A stretch of 64,000 nt of DNA from Thermoguttaceae bacterium (GTDB lineage: Bacteria > Planctomycetota > Planctomycetia > Pirellulales > Thermoguttaceae). The notes beneath the pieces are model-generated. The model did no database searches, was not told where the DNA came from, and saw only the letters and a list, made by a program, of their open reading frames with translations. The stretch is taken from NCBI GenBank assembly GCA_017441605.1, contig JAFRXD010000049.1, positions 124,001-188,000 of the forward strand, read 5' to 3'. This document shows, one piece after another, positions 1 to 8,839 of this stretch. Each line of letters starts with the position of its first letter. Position 1 is the stretch's first letter. Made by a program: the position numbers and the translations under genes.

Positions 1-1137
1 CAACTTTTAACGTCCCTTGGATTCTCCAAGGATTCCTCGGATTCGACAATGGTGGAATTCGGCAAGACCTCGGAGTCCCTAAAGGAAAAGCTAGCGGCGC
101 AAATTGAAGGGTTCAAAGAAGCTCGCGGTTTTTCCAAGGCGTACTTTGTCGTTCAAAGCACGGACGGCAAAGGAACCTGCGTCATTGCGCCAATCGGTTC
201 CGCAACGCCGGAGCAAGTAAAAGAGGCTAAAGAGGGCGCGGAGAAAGTCGGGCTAAACTGCGGAGTCTACCAAAAGAAATATCTGATCGCGTCCTCTTCT
301 CCTTTGAAGGAAATAGGGGCGTTTTACAAAAATTTTCAATCCGCCCCCAATCCTAAGATCGAGAAATTTTTCAAAGATAATTCCGACAAAACACTGGCGT
401 TCTATAGCGGTCGTCTAAAGATTCGACCTTTCTTCAAAGACAACGATCCAAACGCGTCGGGAGTTCCGCAAACCACCGAGCAAAACGAGTCGACGCGAAA
501 CACCGGCAAAGAGACGATCGCGGAATCGGAAGCTAGGCTGTCTTTGCTATTCGGAAAAGAATTTGGCAAAGCGCCCAGAAAGAAGGCGCGAGATCCTTTT
601 GAGTCGTTTCCTCGAAGCGTAAAAGACGCGATCGAAACGTTCGACGCTTCCTTCGTCGAGGCTTATGGTTTCGTCGACCTCGCGACTTTGCAAGGAAAGC
701 TCGACGCGACGTTTACCACGTCGGCGAACGCAGGAAGATTTAAAGAGGAATTCGCCAAGATAATCGCCGAAGTCGCTCCGAATTATTTCGACGCGCTTCA
801 AACGTTATTGACAATCTTGGGGGACGCCGAAGCGTCGGGCGTTTTGACGGAATCGTATCCTCAACTGAAGGCAATTCCCGTTAAGTTCCTCGAACGATAT
901 CGCGTCATTCCCGTTTTGAGGGAGTTGTGCTGCGGCGAAATGATGGCCCGCGCTCCTCGACAAAGCGAGAAAGAACTCGTTTTTTCGTTCGATATTTTGG
1001 ACGAGGTGAAAAAAATCGGTCCTAATACGGCGGCTTCCGCGTTTTTCTTCTACGCCTTGTATCAACGCGCCGCCGGTTCAAACGGTTCGGACGACGAAGT
1101 GGACGAGAGCAAGTACGAAGAAATATTCGAAGAATAA
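1..1137 (+). CDS. Hypothetical protein, 5' partial; paralogue of the next gene
   Basis: Unknown function. The reading frame is open back to base 1, so the true start, and probably a signal peptide, lies outside the window; the first ATG is at 49. The codons before that ATG (S-K-D-S-S-D-S-T) align with D-K-N-S-S-N-A-T in the next gene, which supports a start further upstream. Both proteins share a block ending in a hydrophobic strand and a conserved S/C-R-L-K-I motif (here about residue 123 from the ATG, Y-S-G-R-L-K-I), followed by a charged linker and a helical C-terminal half. The C-terminus is acidic. No catalytic motif is visible. It lies 60 bp upstream of its paralogue on the same strand and the two are probably co-transcribed. 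Confidence 0.75.
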   Translation, partial: QLLTSLGFSKDSSDSTMVEFGKTSESLKEKLAAQIEGFKEARGFSKAYFVVQSTDGKGTCVIAPIGSATPEQVKEAKEGAEKVGLNCGVYQKKYLIASSSPLKEIGAFYKNFQSAPNPKIEKFFKDNSDKTLAFYSGRLKIRPFFKDNDPNASGVPQTTEQNESTRNTGKETIAESEARLSLLFGKEFGKAPRKKARDPFESFPRSVKDAIETFDASFVEAYGFVDLATLQGKLDATFTTSANAGRFKEEFAKIIAEVAPNYFDALQTLLTILGDAEASGVLTESYPQLKAIPVKFLERYRVIPVLRELCCGEMMARAPRQSEKELVFSFDILDEVKKIGPNTAASAFFFYALYQRAAGSNGSDDEVDESKYEEIFEE

Positions 1138-1197
1138 AAGAACGGAACGCCGACTCTCATTTCAAATTCATCGATCAAAAGAGAAGTTCGCCGCAAT

Positions 1198-2328
1198 ATG
1201 ATGACGCGTAATATAAATATTTGGATCAGCGCAATTCTTTGTTCGTTGGTTTGCGCGACAACGGTCGTTTCCTCCGTTAAGGGGCAAACCGTAGAGAATT
1301 CGAACTCCAATCCCTACGTCGGCCTCGCCCCTTACGTTAATAACGAAACTTTTTTCGTCGGACGAGGGGATTTTAGCGCGCTAGACCCCGAGGCGATTCG
1401 AAACTCCTTCGCCGAGGTATTCAAAGGGAGCCTAGCCGAGAGGGCTTTCGATAAAAATTCGAGCAACGCGACAAATCGCGAAATGAGTAAAACCTTGGAC
1501 GTTGTCCAAAAGGATATTCAAAACGAATTGCTCAAGCTCAAAAAACTTGGCGTCCGAGAATTGATCGTTCTTCAACAGAACCAAGGCGGATCTTTTCGAG
1601 CGATCGCTCAGGTCAAAGATTCATCAAAACGCGAAGAAGTCAAAACCGTAATCAAAGAGGCTTTTCCCAATCTCGAAGTTTTCGAGGAGTCTAAATTTAT
1701 CGTCGCGACAAACGATAAGCAGTTGGATTCCCAAACTTACGAAGGTTTCAAGTCGTCGTCGAACGAGGTTCTAAGAAGCTTTTTAGCGGAAACGAACGGC
1801 TCGGCGATTCAAATCTATTGTTCGCGTTTGAAGATTAAGGAACTGGCGCGCTCGGAGGGAGAGGCGAAACAAAAGCGATTCGAAATTGACCTGTCGAAAA
1901 CCCCGAGCGAAACGCAAAAGGGAATTGATTCTTTTGACTCGCATTTCCGGTTCGCGACGGCGTCTCTTAATTTTAACGACTTTTCTTTCAAAAGTTCCTT
2001 GGTTTTCTCCACTTCGGAAAGAGCCGAAGATTTTAAACTTGGGCTTGAAAAATTTGTCGCGTTTATCGCCGACAAAGCCGTTGAAGACCTCCAAAACGAA
2101 GGAAGTTTTGGAGAGAACGATCTCAATAAAGCGAATCTCTATCGCGAGTTGACCAAAGGGTTCTTGCTCCAGTTGCTTCCGCAACGAAAGGACGCGATTC
2201 TTTCCTTTGAAACGGATCTCAAAACCAAGTCGTTCGCGGCGCATCCGGCAATTATGTTGATCTGCGCTTCGCAATTATTCAAGAGCTTCGCTCCAATCCC
2301 CAAACAAAACGGCGACGAATCCAATTGA
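1198..2328 (+). CDS. Hypothetical secreted protein, paralogue of preceding gene
   Basis: A 376-residue protein of unknown function. The N-terminus has a hydrophobic signal-peptide stretch (about residues 8-28, I-W-I-S-A-I-L-C-S-L-V) with a plausible cleavage after residue 30, so the protein is probably exported. Colinear similarity to the preceding gene runs through most of the length: an asparagine/serine segment, an I-V-L-Q-Q strand, F-E-E-S-K-F-I-V-A, then C-S-R-L-K-I, and a helical C-terminal region. That pattern points to a local gene duplication. Two adjacent ATG codons occur at the start (1198 and 1201). No enzyme motif is seen. The next gene, cinA-like, starts 75 bp downstream with no terminator between. 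Confidence 0.7.
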   Translation: MMTRNINIWISAILCSLVCATTVVSSVKGQTVENSNSNPYVGLAPYVNNETFFVGRGDFSALDPEAIRNSFAEVFKGSLAERAFDKNSSNATNREMSKTLDVVQKDIQNELLKLKKLGVRELIVLQQNQGGSFRAIAQVKDSSKREEVKTVIKEAFPNLEVFEESKFIVATNDKQLDSQTYEGFKSSSNEVLRSFLAETNGSAIQIYCSRLKIKELARSEGEAKQKRFEIDLSKTPSETQKGIDSFDSHFRFATASLNFNDFSFKSSLVFSTSERAEDFKLGLEKFVAFIADKAVEDLQNEGSFGENDLNKANLYRELTKGFLLQLLPQRKDAILSFETDLKTKSFAAHPAIMLICASQLFKSFAPIPKQNGDESN

Positions 2329-2403
2329 AAGAATTCAGTTTGTCTCCGTCCCTCGTTTTGTTCTAATTACTTTTACGCGCCGAAATCGGCCTGAAAACGC
2401 GCT

Positions 2404-3783
2404 ATGAACGCCCAAACCGCAAACCGAGACCGAATGGTCGCCGAGATCGTTTCAATCGGCGACGAGATATCGACGGGAGCCGTCCTCGACACAAACTCGC
2501 AGTTTTTGAGTTGTTCGCTCTCGGAAATTGGAGCGCGCGTTCTTTATCATTCGACGGTGAGCGACGATATGGACGCGATGGTCGCCGCGTTTGGACTCGC
2601 TTTTCGACGCGCCGATATAATCGTTGTTACCGGAGGCCTTGGACCAACGCAAGACGATTTGACAAGGCAAGCGATCGCCAACGCGCTCGGCGTCGAACTT
2701 GTTTTCGATCAAGAGTCCTTGAAGCGAGTGGAAAGTTTTTTTGCGAATCGCAATCGCGCGATGCCCGAGTCGAACAAGATTCAAGCTTACTTCCCGGACG
2801 GGTCGAGGATCATTACGAATCCCAACGGAACCGCCCCCGGTTTTATCGTCGAGCGCTCTCGCGACGATCTTCCCAATCGTCCCTCGTTCGTTTCTTCTTA
2901 CCCCAAGAGAAAAGGTAGTTTTATTTTGGAGTCGTTCCCCGGAGTTCCGGCGGAATTAAAAGAAATGTGGAGCGGAGCAAACGGACGCGACGCGATCGTT
3001 CAATTTATCGATCGCGCGACGGGAGGCAGAAAAACCTATTATAAAAACAAGTTAATACACGCGTTTGGCGCGGGCGAGAGCGCGATCGAGGAAAAACTAC
3101 CCAATCTCATTTCTCGCGATCATTCCCCGCTCGTGGGAATCACCGCCAAAAATAGCGTCATTACTTTGCGGATTTTCGCCGAGGGCGCTTCGGTCGAAGA
3201 ATGCGACGAACAGATCGACGATATTTCGCGGTTTATCTACGCGCGCGTTGGCGATTTTATATTTGGCGAAGATTCCGACACGTTGCCGGGAACGGTGTCG
3301 CAAAGTCTTCGCGCGCAATGCCAAAGAGTCGGAGTTTTCGAATGGGGAACCCGCGGCTCGCTCGCTCAGAGTATCGATCCCGACGTGCTCGCGTTCGGCA
3401 GGGTCTTTGGCGAATCGGAAAGGGACGACTTTATCGAGCTTTTCGGCGATTCGTCGACCGTCTCCGAATCGAAGAAACGACTTTCCGACAATCGCGAAAC
3501 GTTCGGGTCAAAGTTTTACGTCGAAGAGCCGATTTCGCGCGAGCTTTGGGCGCTGTGCGAAACGGAGCGCCGCGGCGGTTCGCTCGATTACCTTTTGGCG
3601 GTCGGTCCATTTCCCAACTCGGACTCCAACGAAAAGACCGACGTCGACGTCGCCTTCGTCGATTTTCGGGATCGCGACAAACCGATCTTGCGCCGCGAGA
3701 CGTTCGCGTTCGGGGGGCATCCGGCGATCAGAGCGACGTTGTTCGGCAACCAAGCCCTCGACTTGGTGAGACGGTATCAGTAG
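2404..3783 (+). CDS. cinA: CinA-like protein with intact MoCF domain and degenerate C-terminal domain
   Basis: 459 residues. The N-terminal part (about 10-180) is a clear CinA/MoCF-type molybdopterin-binding fold: E-I-V-S-I-G-D-E-I at the start, V-T-G-G-L-G-P-T-Q-D-D-L-T near residue 77, and the P-N-P-N-G-T-A-P-G-F segment. In characterised CinA proteins this domain is an ADP-ribose pyrophosphatase and the C-terminal domain is a nicotinamide-nucleotide amidase. Here the C-terminal domain is poorly conserved: where the amidase has the A-E-S-C-T-G-G motif this protein reads F-E-W-G-T-R-G-S (about residues 312-319), so amidase activity is doubtful. Starts with ATG and has no clear Shine-Dalgarno. 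A strong hairpin terminator follows. Confidence 0.85.
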   Translation: MNAQTANRDRMVAEIVSIGDEISTGAVLDTNSQFLSCSLSEIGARVLYHSTVSDDMDAMVAAFGLAFRRADIIVVTGGLGPTQDDLTRQAIANALGVELVFDQESLKRVESFFANRNRAMPESNKIQAYFPDGSRIITNPNGTAPGFIVERSRDDLPNRPSFVSSYPKRKGSFILESFPGVPAELKEMWSGANGRDAIVQFIDRATGGRKTYYKNKLIHAFGAGESAIEEKLPNLISRDHSPLVGITAKNSVITLRIFAEGASVEECDEQIDDISRFIYARVGDFIFGEDSDTLPGTVSQSLRAQCQRVGVFEWGTRGSLAQSIDPDVLAFGRVFGESERDDFIELFGDSSTVSESKKRLSDNRETFGSKFYVEEPISRELWALCETERRGGSLDYLLAVGPFPNSDSNEKTDVDVAFVDFRDRDKPILRRETFAFGGHPAIRATLFGNQALDLVRRYQ

Positions 3784-3807
3784 ACATTAGCGCGCGGGAA
3801 ACGCTTA

Positions 3808-3845
3808 AAACAAGGACGAGGCGAATTGAAACCTCGTCCTTGTTT
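3808..3845. terminator. Bidirectional rho-independent terminator
   Basis: A perfect 14-bp stem (3808-3821 with 3832-3845) with a 10-base loop. The A-run on the left and T-run on the right let it serve both the cinA-like gene and the convergent minus-strand gene ending at 3877. Confidence 0.85.
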
Positions 3846-3876
3846 CCTATTGGGACGTTTGGCGAGAATCGCTTCG

Positions 3877-4755
3877 TCACACGTCGCACAGTTTGACGGC
3901 GTTCCAAAGAGATTCAATACCCTTTTTAGGAACAAATTCGTGCGCGACGTACCCCTTGTATCCCAAATCTTTAATGGCGCGCATAATCGCGGGATAGTAC
4001 AATTCTTGTTGATCGTCTAGGTCGTTTCGTCCGGGACAGCCCGCGGTGTGGAAGTGCCCGATACAATCGAAGTCCTTGCGAATGTGATAAATAACGTCGC
4101 CTTCCATGCGATGCATATGATAAATGTCGTAGAGAAGTTTAATTCGCTCGCTTCCGACCTTCTTGACCAAGTCGACTCCCCACTCGACGGTATCGGCCAT
4201 ATAGTCTTTATGATCCTTCCCGTTGAGAAGTTCCAACATAACGTTAACGCCGTGTTTTTCGGCGATTGGAGCGACGCGTTTCAACGCGGCGACGCAGTTG
4301 TTTAGCCCCGTTTCGTCGTCCATCCCATCGCGATTGCCGGAAAGAGAAATCAAGTTGGGCACGCCGAGTTCCGCCGCCATCGGAATATATTTTTCGTAGG
4401 AAGCGACGATGCGGTCGTGATTTTCGGTTCGATTAATGCCAACGGCGATTTGAACCTCGGGCACGTTGCCCATCGTAACGGTAAGCCCCTTATCGGCGAC
4501 AAGTTTCCAATCCTTCGGGTCGATAAGGTCGACGCCGACCATCCCCATGCCTTTGCATATGTCGCAAAACTCGCCGAGGGGGATATTGCCGAAGCACCAT
4601 TTCGAAACGGACTGTTTAATATCGCCTTTAAAACCCTCCGGTTTACCAAATTTCTTGTTTTCCTCGGCCAAAGTCAAACCTCCAACAAAATTCAACGCGG
4701 TCGCGCCAGAAAGCGCGGCGCCTAGCGCTTCGCGTCGCGTTAAGCGAAGTCCCAT
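3877..4755 (-). CDS. Tat-exported hydroxypyruvate isomerase-like TIM-barrel protein
   Basis: 292 residues from the ATG at 4755, chosen over the in-frame ATG at 4791 because A-A-G-G-A-A lies 7 bases before it. The N-terminus is a twin-arginine signal (L-T-R-R-E-A-L-G followed by a hydrophobic A-A-L-S-G-A-T-A stretch). The rest resembles the xylose isomerase-like TIM barrel (AP endonuclease 2 superfamily) in its hydroxypyruvate isomerase branch: V-M-L-E-L-L-N as the metal-binding Glu strand, K-L-L-Y-D-I-Y-H-M-H with the Asp/His pair, I-G-H-F-H-T-A and a late A-H-E-F Glu strand. Exported proteins of this type are common in Planctomycetota; the substrate cannot be read from the sequence. Transcribed from the promoter at 4847-4875. 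Confidence 0.85.
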   Translation of the reverse strand: MGLRLTRREALGAALSGATALNFVGGLTLAEENKKFGKPEGFKGDIKQSVSKWCFGNIPLGEFCDICKGMGMVGVDLIDPKDWKLVADKGLTVTMGNVPEVQIAVGINRTENHDRIVASYEKYIPMAAELGVPNLISLSGNRDGMDDETGLNNCVAALKRVAPIAEKHGVNVMLELLNGKDHKDYMADTVEWGVDLVKKVGSERIKLLYDIYHMHRMEGDVIYHIRKDFDCIGHFHTAGCPGRNDLDDQQELYYPAIMRAIKDLGYKGYVAHEFVPKKGIESLWNAVKLCDV

Positions 4756-4846
4756 CGTTTGTTTCCTTGCGTAAAAACTTCTAAAAAACACTATTCCAAA
4801 AACGCGGCCAAAACGCGGTTTCGACCGACGGTTCCAACATAGAACA

Positions 4847-4875
4847 ATTGTAGCGCAATTGAAAGAAAAAGTAAA
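4847..4875 (-). promoter_or_regulatory. Sigma70-type promoter for the isomerase-like gene
   Basis: On the minus strand TTTACT (4870-4875), a 17-base spacer and TACAAT (4847-4852), about 90 bases before the ATG at 4755. Confidence 0.55.
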
Positions 4876-4926
4876 GAAAACGCGCGAATTAACGTCAAAC
4901 GCAACCGTAAAAAGGAGAGTAAAAAA

Positions 4927-7900
4927 TCACATGTTGCCCAAACCGAGCAACCCCTCGTTTCGCTTCCCTTTATCAAAGAAGAAGACGGGTTCGATAGAAA
5001 GATTAACGCCCCAGTTGTCCTTGCTCTCGTTTCGACTCGCTCCCAGAGTGATCACAAACGATTCGCCAATGCGGCTAACGGTCAATTTTTGACCGATATT
5101 GTATCCTTCGCTCAAATCGAACGAGTTGCTGAATCCAATTCCCCACTTTTCGGAAGTTCGATAGGTTAATCCAAAGTTCAAGTAGGTCGAATCAATGGGA
5201 CCGCTCAATCGATCCACGCCCAAATAGCAAGAGCTCAACGTCGGACGTCCGCGTTGCACTCCAACGCGGGTAATCTTTTGTCCGGATCCCCAAACGTCGT
5301 AAAGCCCCGAGGACAAGACGGCGAACCGATCGCCGACCTGCCATCGCGCGTCGTAATCGATTAAGCCGGGCAATTTGCCAAAATTCTCGCTTTTCTTGGG
5401 ATAAAGACTAATCCCCGCGTCCAACGTAATCCAATCGATAACGCGTCGACCGCCGACGGGACCGCGTTTCGTTTGCCAACGATTGTTCCATCCAAGCCTA
5501 ACTAGTTGAAGGTCGTCCACCAATTCGGAACTCGGGGAAGCGACGTTGCCCGCTAGCGCTCCCTGACGGATCGCGTAATAACGCTCGTCAAAACGGACGG
5601 GAATGGCGTCCATACCGCCGACGCCCGCCCCGGAGAAAGTCGTCGCTGAATACCGACGACGAAAATCTTGAACTTGCCAGTCGTCGATTTGGTCGTATAG
5701 AACCAACTTGTTGTAGTCTTTGTTCGCGTCGGAGTACGACGCGTCGACGACAAAATTCATTTTATGCGCCAAGCCGTTGAGATACCACGTCTTGCTCTCA
5801 ACGTTGGAATCCACTTTCCAGATGGGCAAATTAAACCGAACCCCGAGTCGTCCATAGAGACGACTGATGTTTTTGGATTCGACGCCGTTTCCCCAAAAGC
5901 CGTATTCTCCTAGCGCGTAAGGAGTAGTCTTAACCGGTCCCAACTGCAGGGGCGCGTCGATTTCTTGTCGAGTGGAAAAGGCCAAACTGTCCTTGGACAA
6001 TCGCTTGGTTCCCGGAACGTTGGCAAGATTGCTTGTAGAATCCGGGGTAAGTTCCCAATCCAAATAGCGGAAGAGCGCCCTGTCGGTCGGGTCGTAAGGC
6101 GAATCGGTCGTTTTGAACTGAGCGAAACCAATTTTGGTGTGTTCGTACCAAACAAGGGGAGAGTCGCAAAGGGCTTGTCCAATCCAGAAGTGGTCGAGTT
6201 TTGGCAACCAATTTGTTTGGGTGTAGAACGAGTCCGTCCTTACCGCCGCGTTCAACGTCAACGAACGATTATTAATCGTTCGTTTTAGTTCCAGCCGCGT
6301 TTCGGGATTCGAAGACGAGTTCCATTCGTCTTCGAAATACTCGGGGATAAAATTACGATCGCTCGATTTACCGAATTGTCCGGTCAAAGTCCAACCGTCG
6401 CAAAGCGAACAGCCGTCCAAATGCCCGGTTTTTAGGCGCTCGAAGTCCAACTCTTGACGATGTTTCCAAATGGCTCGATAACGGTACTTGTGTTCGAACG
6501 TCAGGTTTTGTCTTCCGTGTCCGAGATTATCTCGCCCCCTGTCGTTCACTCCGTAGTAACTCGCGAGTCCAACCGCGCGAGAATTCCAATTCCACAAGGA
6601 ATCTCGCTCGTAGCGGAAAGTCGAGCCGTGTCCCAACCCGCGTTTGGAAAGATAATCGAGATCTAAACTCCATTCCGTGCCGTCGGGACGATTCTTCGCG
6701 TTCAACAACTGATACAAGTCCCAGCTTGTGCGAACTTGCGTTCCAAGAACCCCATTGCCGCCAAATTTCAAACTCTTCAAGTACAACGCGCGGTCTTTTA
6801 TGTCCATCGCCGCCCAAGGCCAGTAAAAGACCGGCAAATTTCCAAGCGTCACGAAATTGTTCTCGGCGACCGCGTACTGTTTTTCTTCGGTCAAGGGACG
6901 CCCCGTAACGGGATCGATGGCTTCGGCCCCGGTCAACGCGTTGTACAAAGGTCGACGGCGTCTTTCGACGACAAGCGAGTCCGTTAAAAGTCGATACGTT
7001 GGGCGCCCCATAAGACTCGTGGAAATCCACGCGTCGCTCGCGGTTAGCGAGTCGGGCCCCTCTTGGAAAATTCTAGACGCGCCCAAGCGAAAAAAAGCGC
7101 CGTCCATATCGGGAACTTCGGCGACCATCTCCGCGTCTTCGATAATCCCCACGCGATTCTTTATGTCGTAATACATTTTCTTCGCGTAGACGACGTTATT
7201 GCCCTCGCGAAACGCGACGTTTCCGTCGAGATATATTTCGAAGTCGTTTTCCAACTCCGAAACGTCGTTATAGTTCGCGAGATTCGCGTTGCCCGCGGTC
7301 CAGACGACGGCAGAATCGGCGGACAATTCCAATGTTTCGCCAAGCGCCGTTCCATTAAAGTCGATCCCTTGAACAATCAAGGTAAATCCATTGGAGACGA
7401 TCCACACGTTTTTCCCGTCGCCCGCGCTCTCGCCCGGTCTGATGGAAAGGGGGGTTTCGTAACGAGAAACAAAACGATAACTGAATCTTTCGGGCGAAAC
7501 GGAAAGAACGGGGCCGTCGTTCGTCGCGCCGGAGCCGACGGTCTCCGCGATAAAACGCGGAGTATCGCCGTCTCCGTATTCGCACCAACCGGGGGCAAAT
7601 TCAGACTCGGAACGCGAGAGATTACTCGGACGAGTCGCTTTTTCTCCCTTTTCTTCGTCGAGGAGCGCGCTCTCCAGTAGCGGGGCGTCGGTTGGAGCGC
7701 TCGGCAAAACGCTCTCAATCGAGCCTCCCGCGCCGGTGGCGTCGTCGGATTGAGAATCGCTCGTTTCTTCTTCTAAAAAATTTAGCGCGCGAAAGTAGAC
7801 TTCATTGGGTTGAATTTGAGTTTCCCCAGGCAACGCAATGCGCAAATCGGTCTCGCCTAGCGACGAGAATTCGCCCAACCAAGCCTTACCGTTCGTTTTT

Positions 7901-8583
7901 GCGGAAAGGCAAACCTGGTTGAGGTCGAGTCGCAAACCGTCGGAATTATCTCGCTCCAGATAGGCGCGAACTCTCGCGCCGACGGCGCCAGAGCCTTCCT
8001 CGCCGGACTCGTTTGAAATCCAGACGACCGCGATAGGAGCCCTGGCGCTCCCCTCGTCCTGAGAAATCTGGCAATCCCCGTAAAGGACGTACACGTCGCC
8101 GTATTCGTCCGAATCGCCCTTCCAACCGTACTGCGCGGAAATAACGATATTCGAGGACGAAACGTCGCGTCTCGGCGCGTAAAGCGTGGACTCGCCGACG
8201 CGCATCGTATCGAATCTTTCGGACGGATCGACTTCTTCGGGTTCCTCGGGATCCTCGGGCCAGTCGCTCGAAGACGAACCGAGCGAGGGTTCCAGAAAAT
8301 CGTCCGATTGTCCTCGCGTCGTTCCTTGAAAATCGGACGCCCAGGGATCGTCGACGGCGGCGTTGTCGGAGAACCATAGACTGCGGCGCGACAAGTTCCC
8401 GTCGCCCGGAAAATTGGCGCGAACCGACGAGAAAGCGCAAAGAAACAGCGCTAGAAAGAACGTCGCGGTCAACGTCGCGTTTTCGATAAGACGCGCCGTT
8501 CCCTTCGTCGCTCTCGCGAGAACGCGATGGAAAGCGAGCGATCGGTTGGCGACAACGCGAGCGACGTCGAATCGTTGCGACAT
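4927..8583 (-). CDS. lptD: LptD/OstA-like LPS-assembly outer-membrane protein
   Basis: A long secreted protein, 1218 residues from the ATG at 8583. The frame is open to a TTG at 8721 but has no ribosome site there; the ATG places a signal peptide (T-F-F-L-A-L-F-L-C-A-F ending S-S-V-R-A) about 32 residues in. The first ~400 residues are acidic and low-complexity. Next comes an OstA-like strand-rich segment (F-E-I-Y-L-D-G-N-V-A-F-R-E-G, then V-V-Y-A-K-K-M-Y-Y-D), and then the LptD core with V-F-Y-W-P-W. The remaining ~550 residues alternate like a beta-barrel with many aromatic girdle residues. LptD inserts LPS into the outer leaflet, which fits with lpxC elsewhere in the window. No lptE, lptA or lptC homologue is next to it. 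The identification is by pattern only. Confidence 0.72.
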   Translation of the reverse strand: MSQRFDVARVVANRSLAFHRVLARATKGTARLIENATLTATFFLALFLCAFSSVRANFPGDGNLSRRSLWFSDNAAVDDPWASDFQGTTRGQSDDFLEPSLGSSSSDWPEDPEEPEEVDPSERFDTMRVGESTLYAPRRDVSSSNIVISAQYGWKGDSDEYGDVYVLYGDCQISQDEGSARAPIAVVWISNESGEEGSGAVGARVRAYLERDNSDGLRLDLNQVCLSAKTNGKAWLGEFSSLGETDLRIALPGETQIQPNEVYFRALNFLEEETSDSQSDDATGAGGSIESVLPSAPTDAPLLESALLDEEKGEKATRPSNLSRSESEFAPGWCEYGDGDTPRFIAETVGSGATNDGPVLSVSPERFSYRFVSRYETPLSIRPGESAGDGKNVWIVSNGFTLIVQGIDFNGTALGETLELSADSAVVWTAGNANLANYNDVSELENDFEIYLDGNVAFREGNNVVYAKKMYYDIKNRVGIIEDAEMVAEVPDMDGAFFRLGASRIFQEGPDSLTASDAWISTSLMGRPTYRLLTDSLVVERRRRPLYNALTGAEAIDPVTGRPLTEEKQYAVAENNFVTLGNLPVFYWPWAAMDIKDRALYLKSLKFGGNGVLGTQVRTSWDLYQLLNAKNRPDGTEWSLDLDYLSKRGLGHGSTFRYERDSLWNWNSRAVGLASYYGVNDRGRDNLGHGRQNLTFEHKYRYRAIWKHRQELDFERLKTGHLDGCSLCDGWTLTGQFGKSSDRNFIPEYFEDEWNSSSNPETRLELKRTINNRSLTLNAAVRTDSFYTQTNWLPKLDHFWIGQALCDSPLVWYEHTKIGFAQFKTTDSPYDPTDRALFRYLDWELTPDSTSNLANVPGTKRLSKDSLAFSTRQEIDAPLQLGPVKTTPYALGEYGFWGNGVESKNISRLYGRLGVRFNLPIWKVDSNVESKTWYLNGLAHKMNFVVDASYSDANKDYNKLVLYDQIDDWQVQDFRRRYSATTFSGAGVGGMDAIPVRFDERYYAIRQGALAGNVASPSSELVDDLQLVRLGWNNRWQTKRGPVGGRRVIDWITLDAGISLYPKKSENFGKLPGLIDYDARWQVGDRFAVLSSGLYDVWGSGQKITRVGVQRGRPTLSSCYLGVDRLSGPIDSTYLNFGLTYRTSEKWGIGFSNSFDLSEGYNIGQKLTVSRIGESFVITLGASRNESKDNWGVNLSIEPVFFFDKGKRNEGLLGLGNM

Positions 8584-8790
8584 AAAGCGCTTCAATGGTT
8601 TAAAAAGAACTCGACGCCAACCGACCGCTCGAACCTCCGTGTCCGCCGCGCGCCCATCGGTTTCGACGCCTAAAACAATCCGCGAGAGTATAAGGAGAAA
8701 GCCCCGAACAATCAACCCCAATTAATTGTAAAAACGTTCGGAGACTCGGGAAAAAGACGTTTAAAAACTCGGAAGCGCGGAAGGTCCAAA

Positions 8791-8818
8791 GAAAAAGCGC
8801 CGGTTTCGTTTCCGGCGC
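8791..8818 (-). terminator. Rho-independent terminator after the alpha/beta hydrolase gene
   Basis: On the minus strand a 7-bp GC stem (8797-8803 with 8812-8818), an 8-base loop and a following T-run (8792-8796 as A's on the plus strand). It separates the hydrolase transcript from the lptD-like gene. Confidence 0.8.
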
Positions 8819-8839
8819 CCTCGTCAAAGCTCGTCGCTT

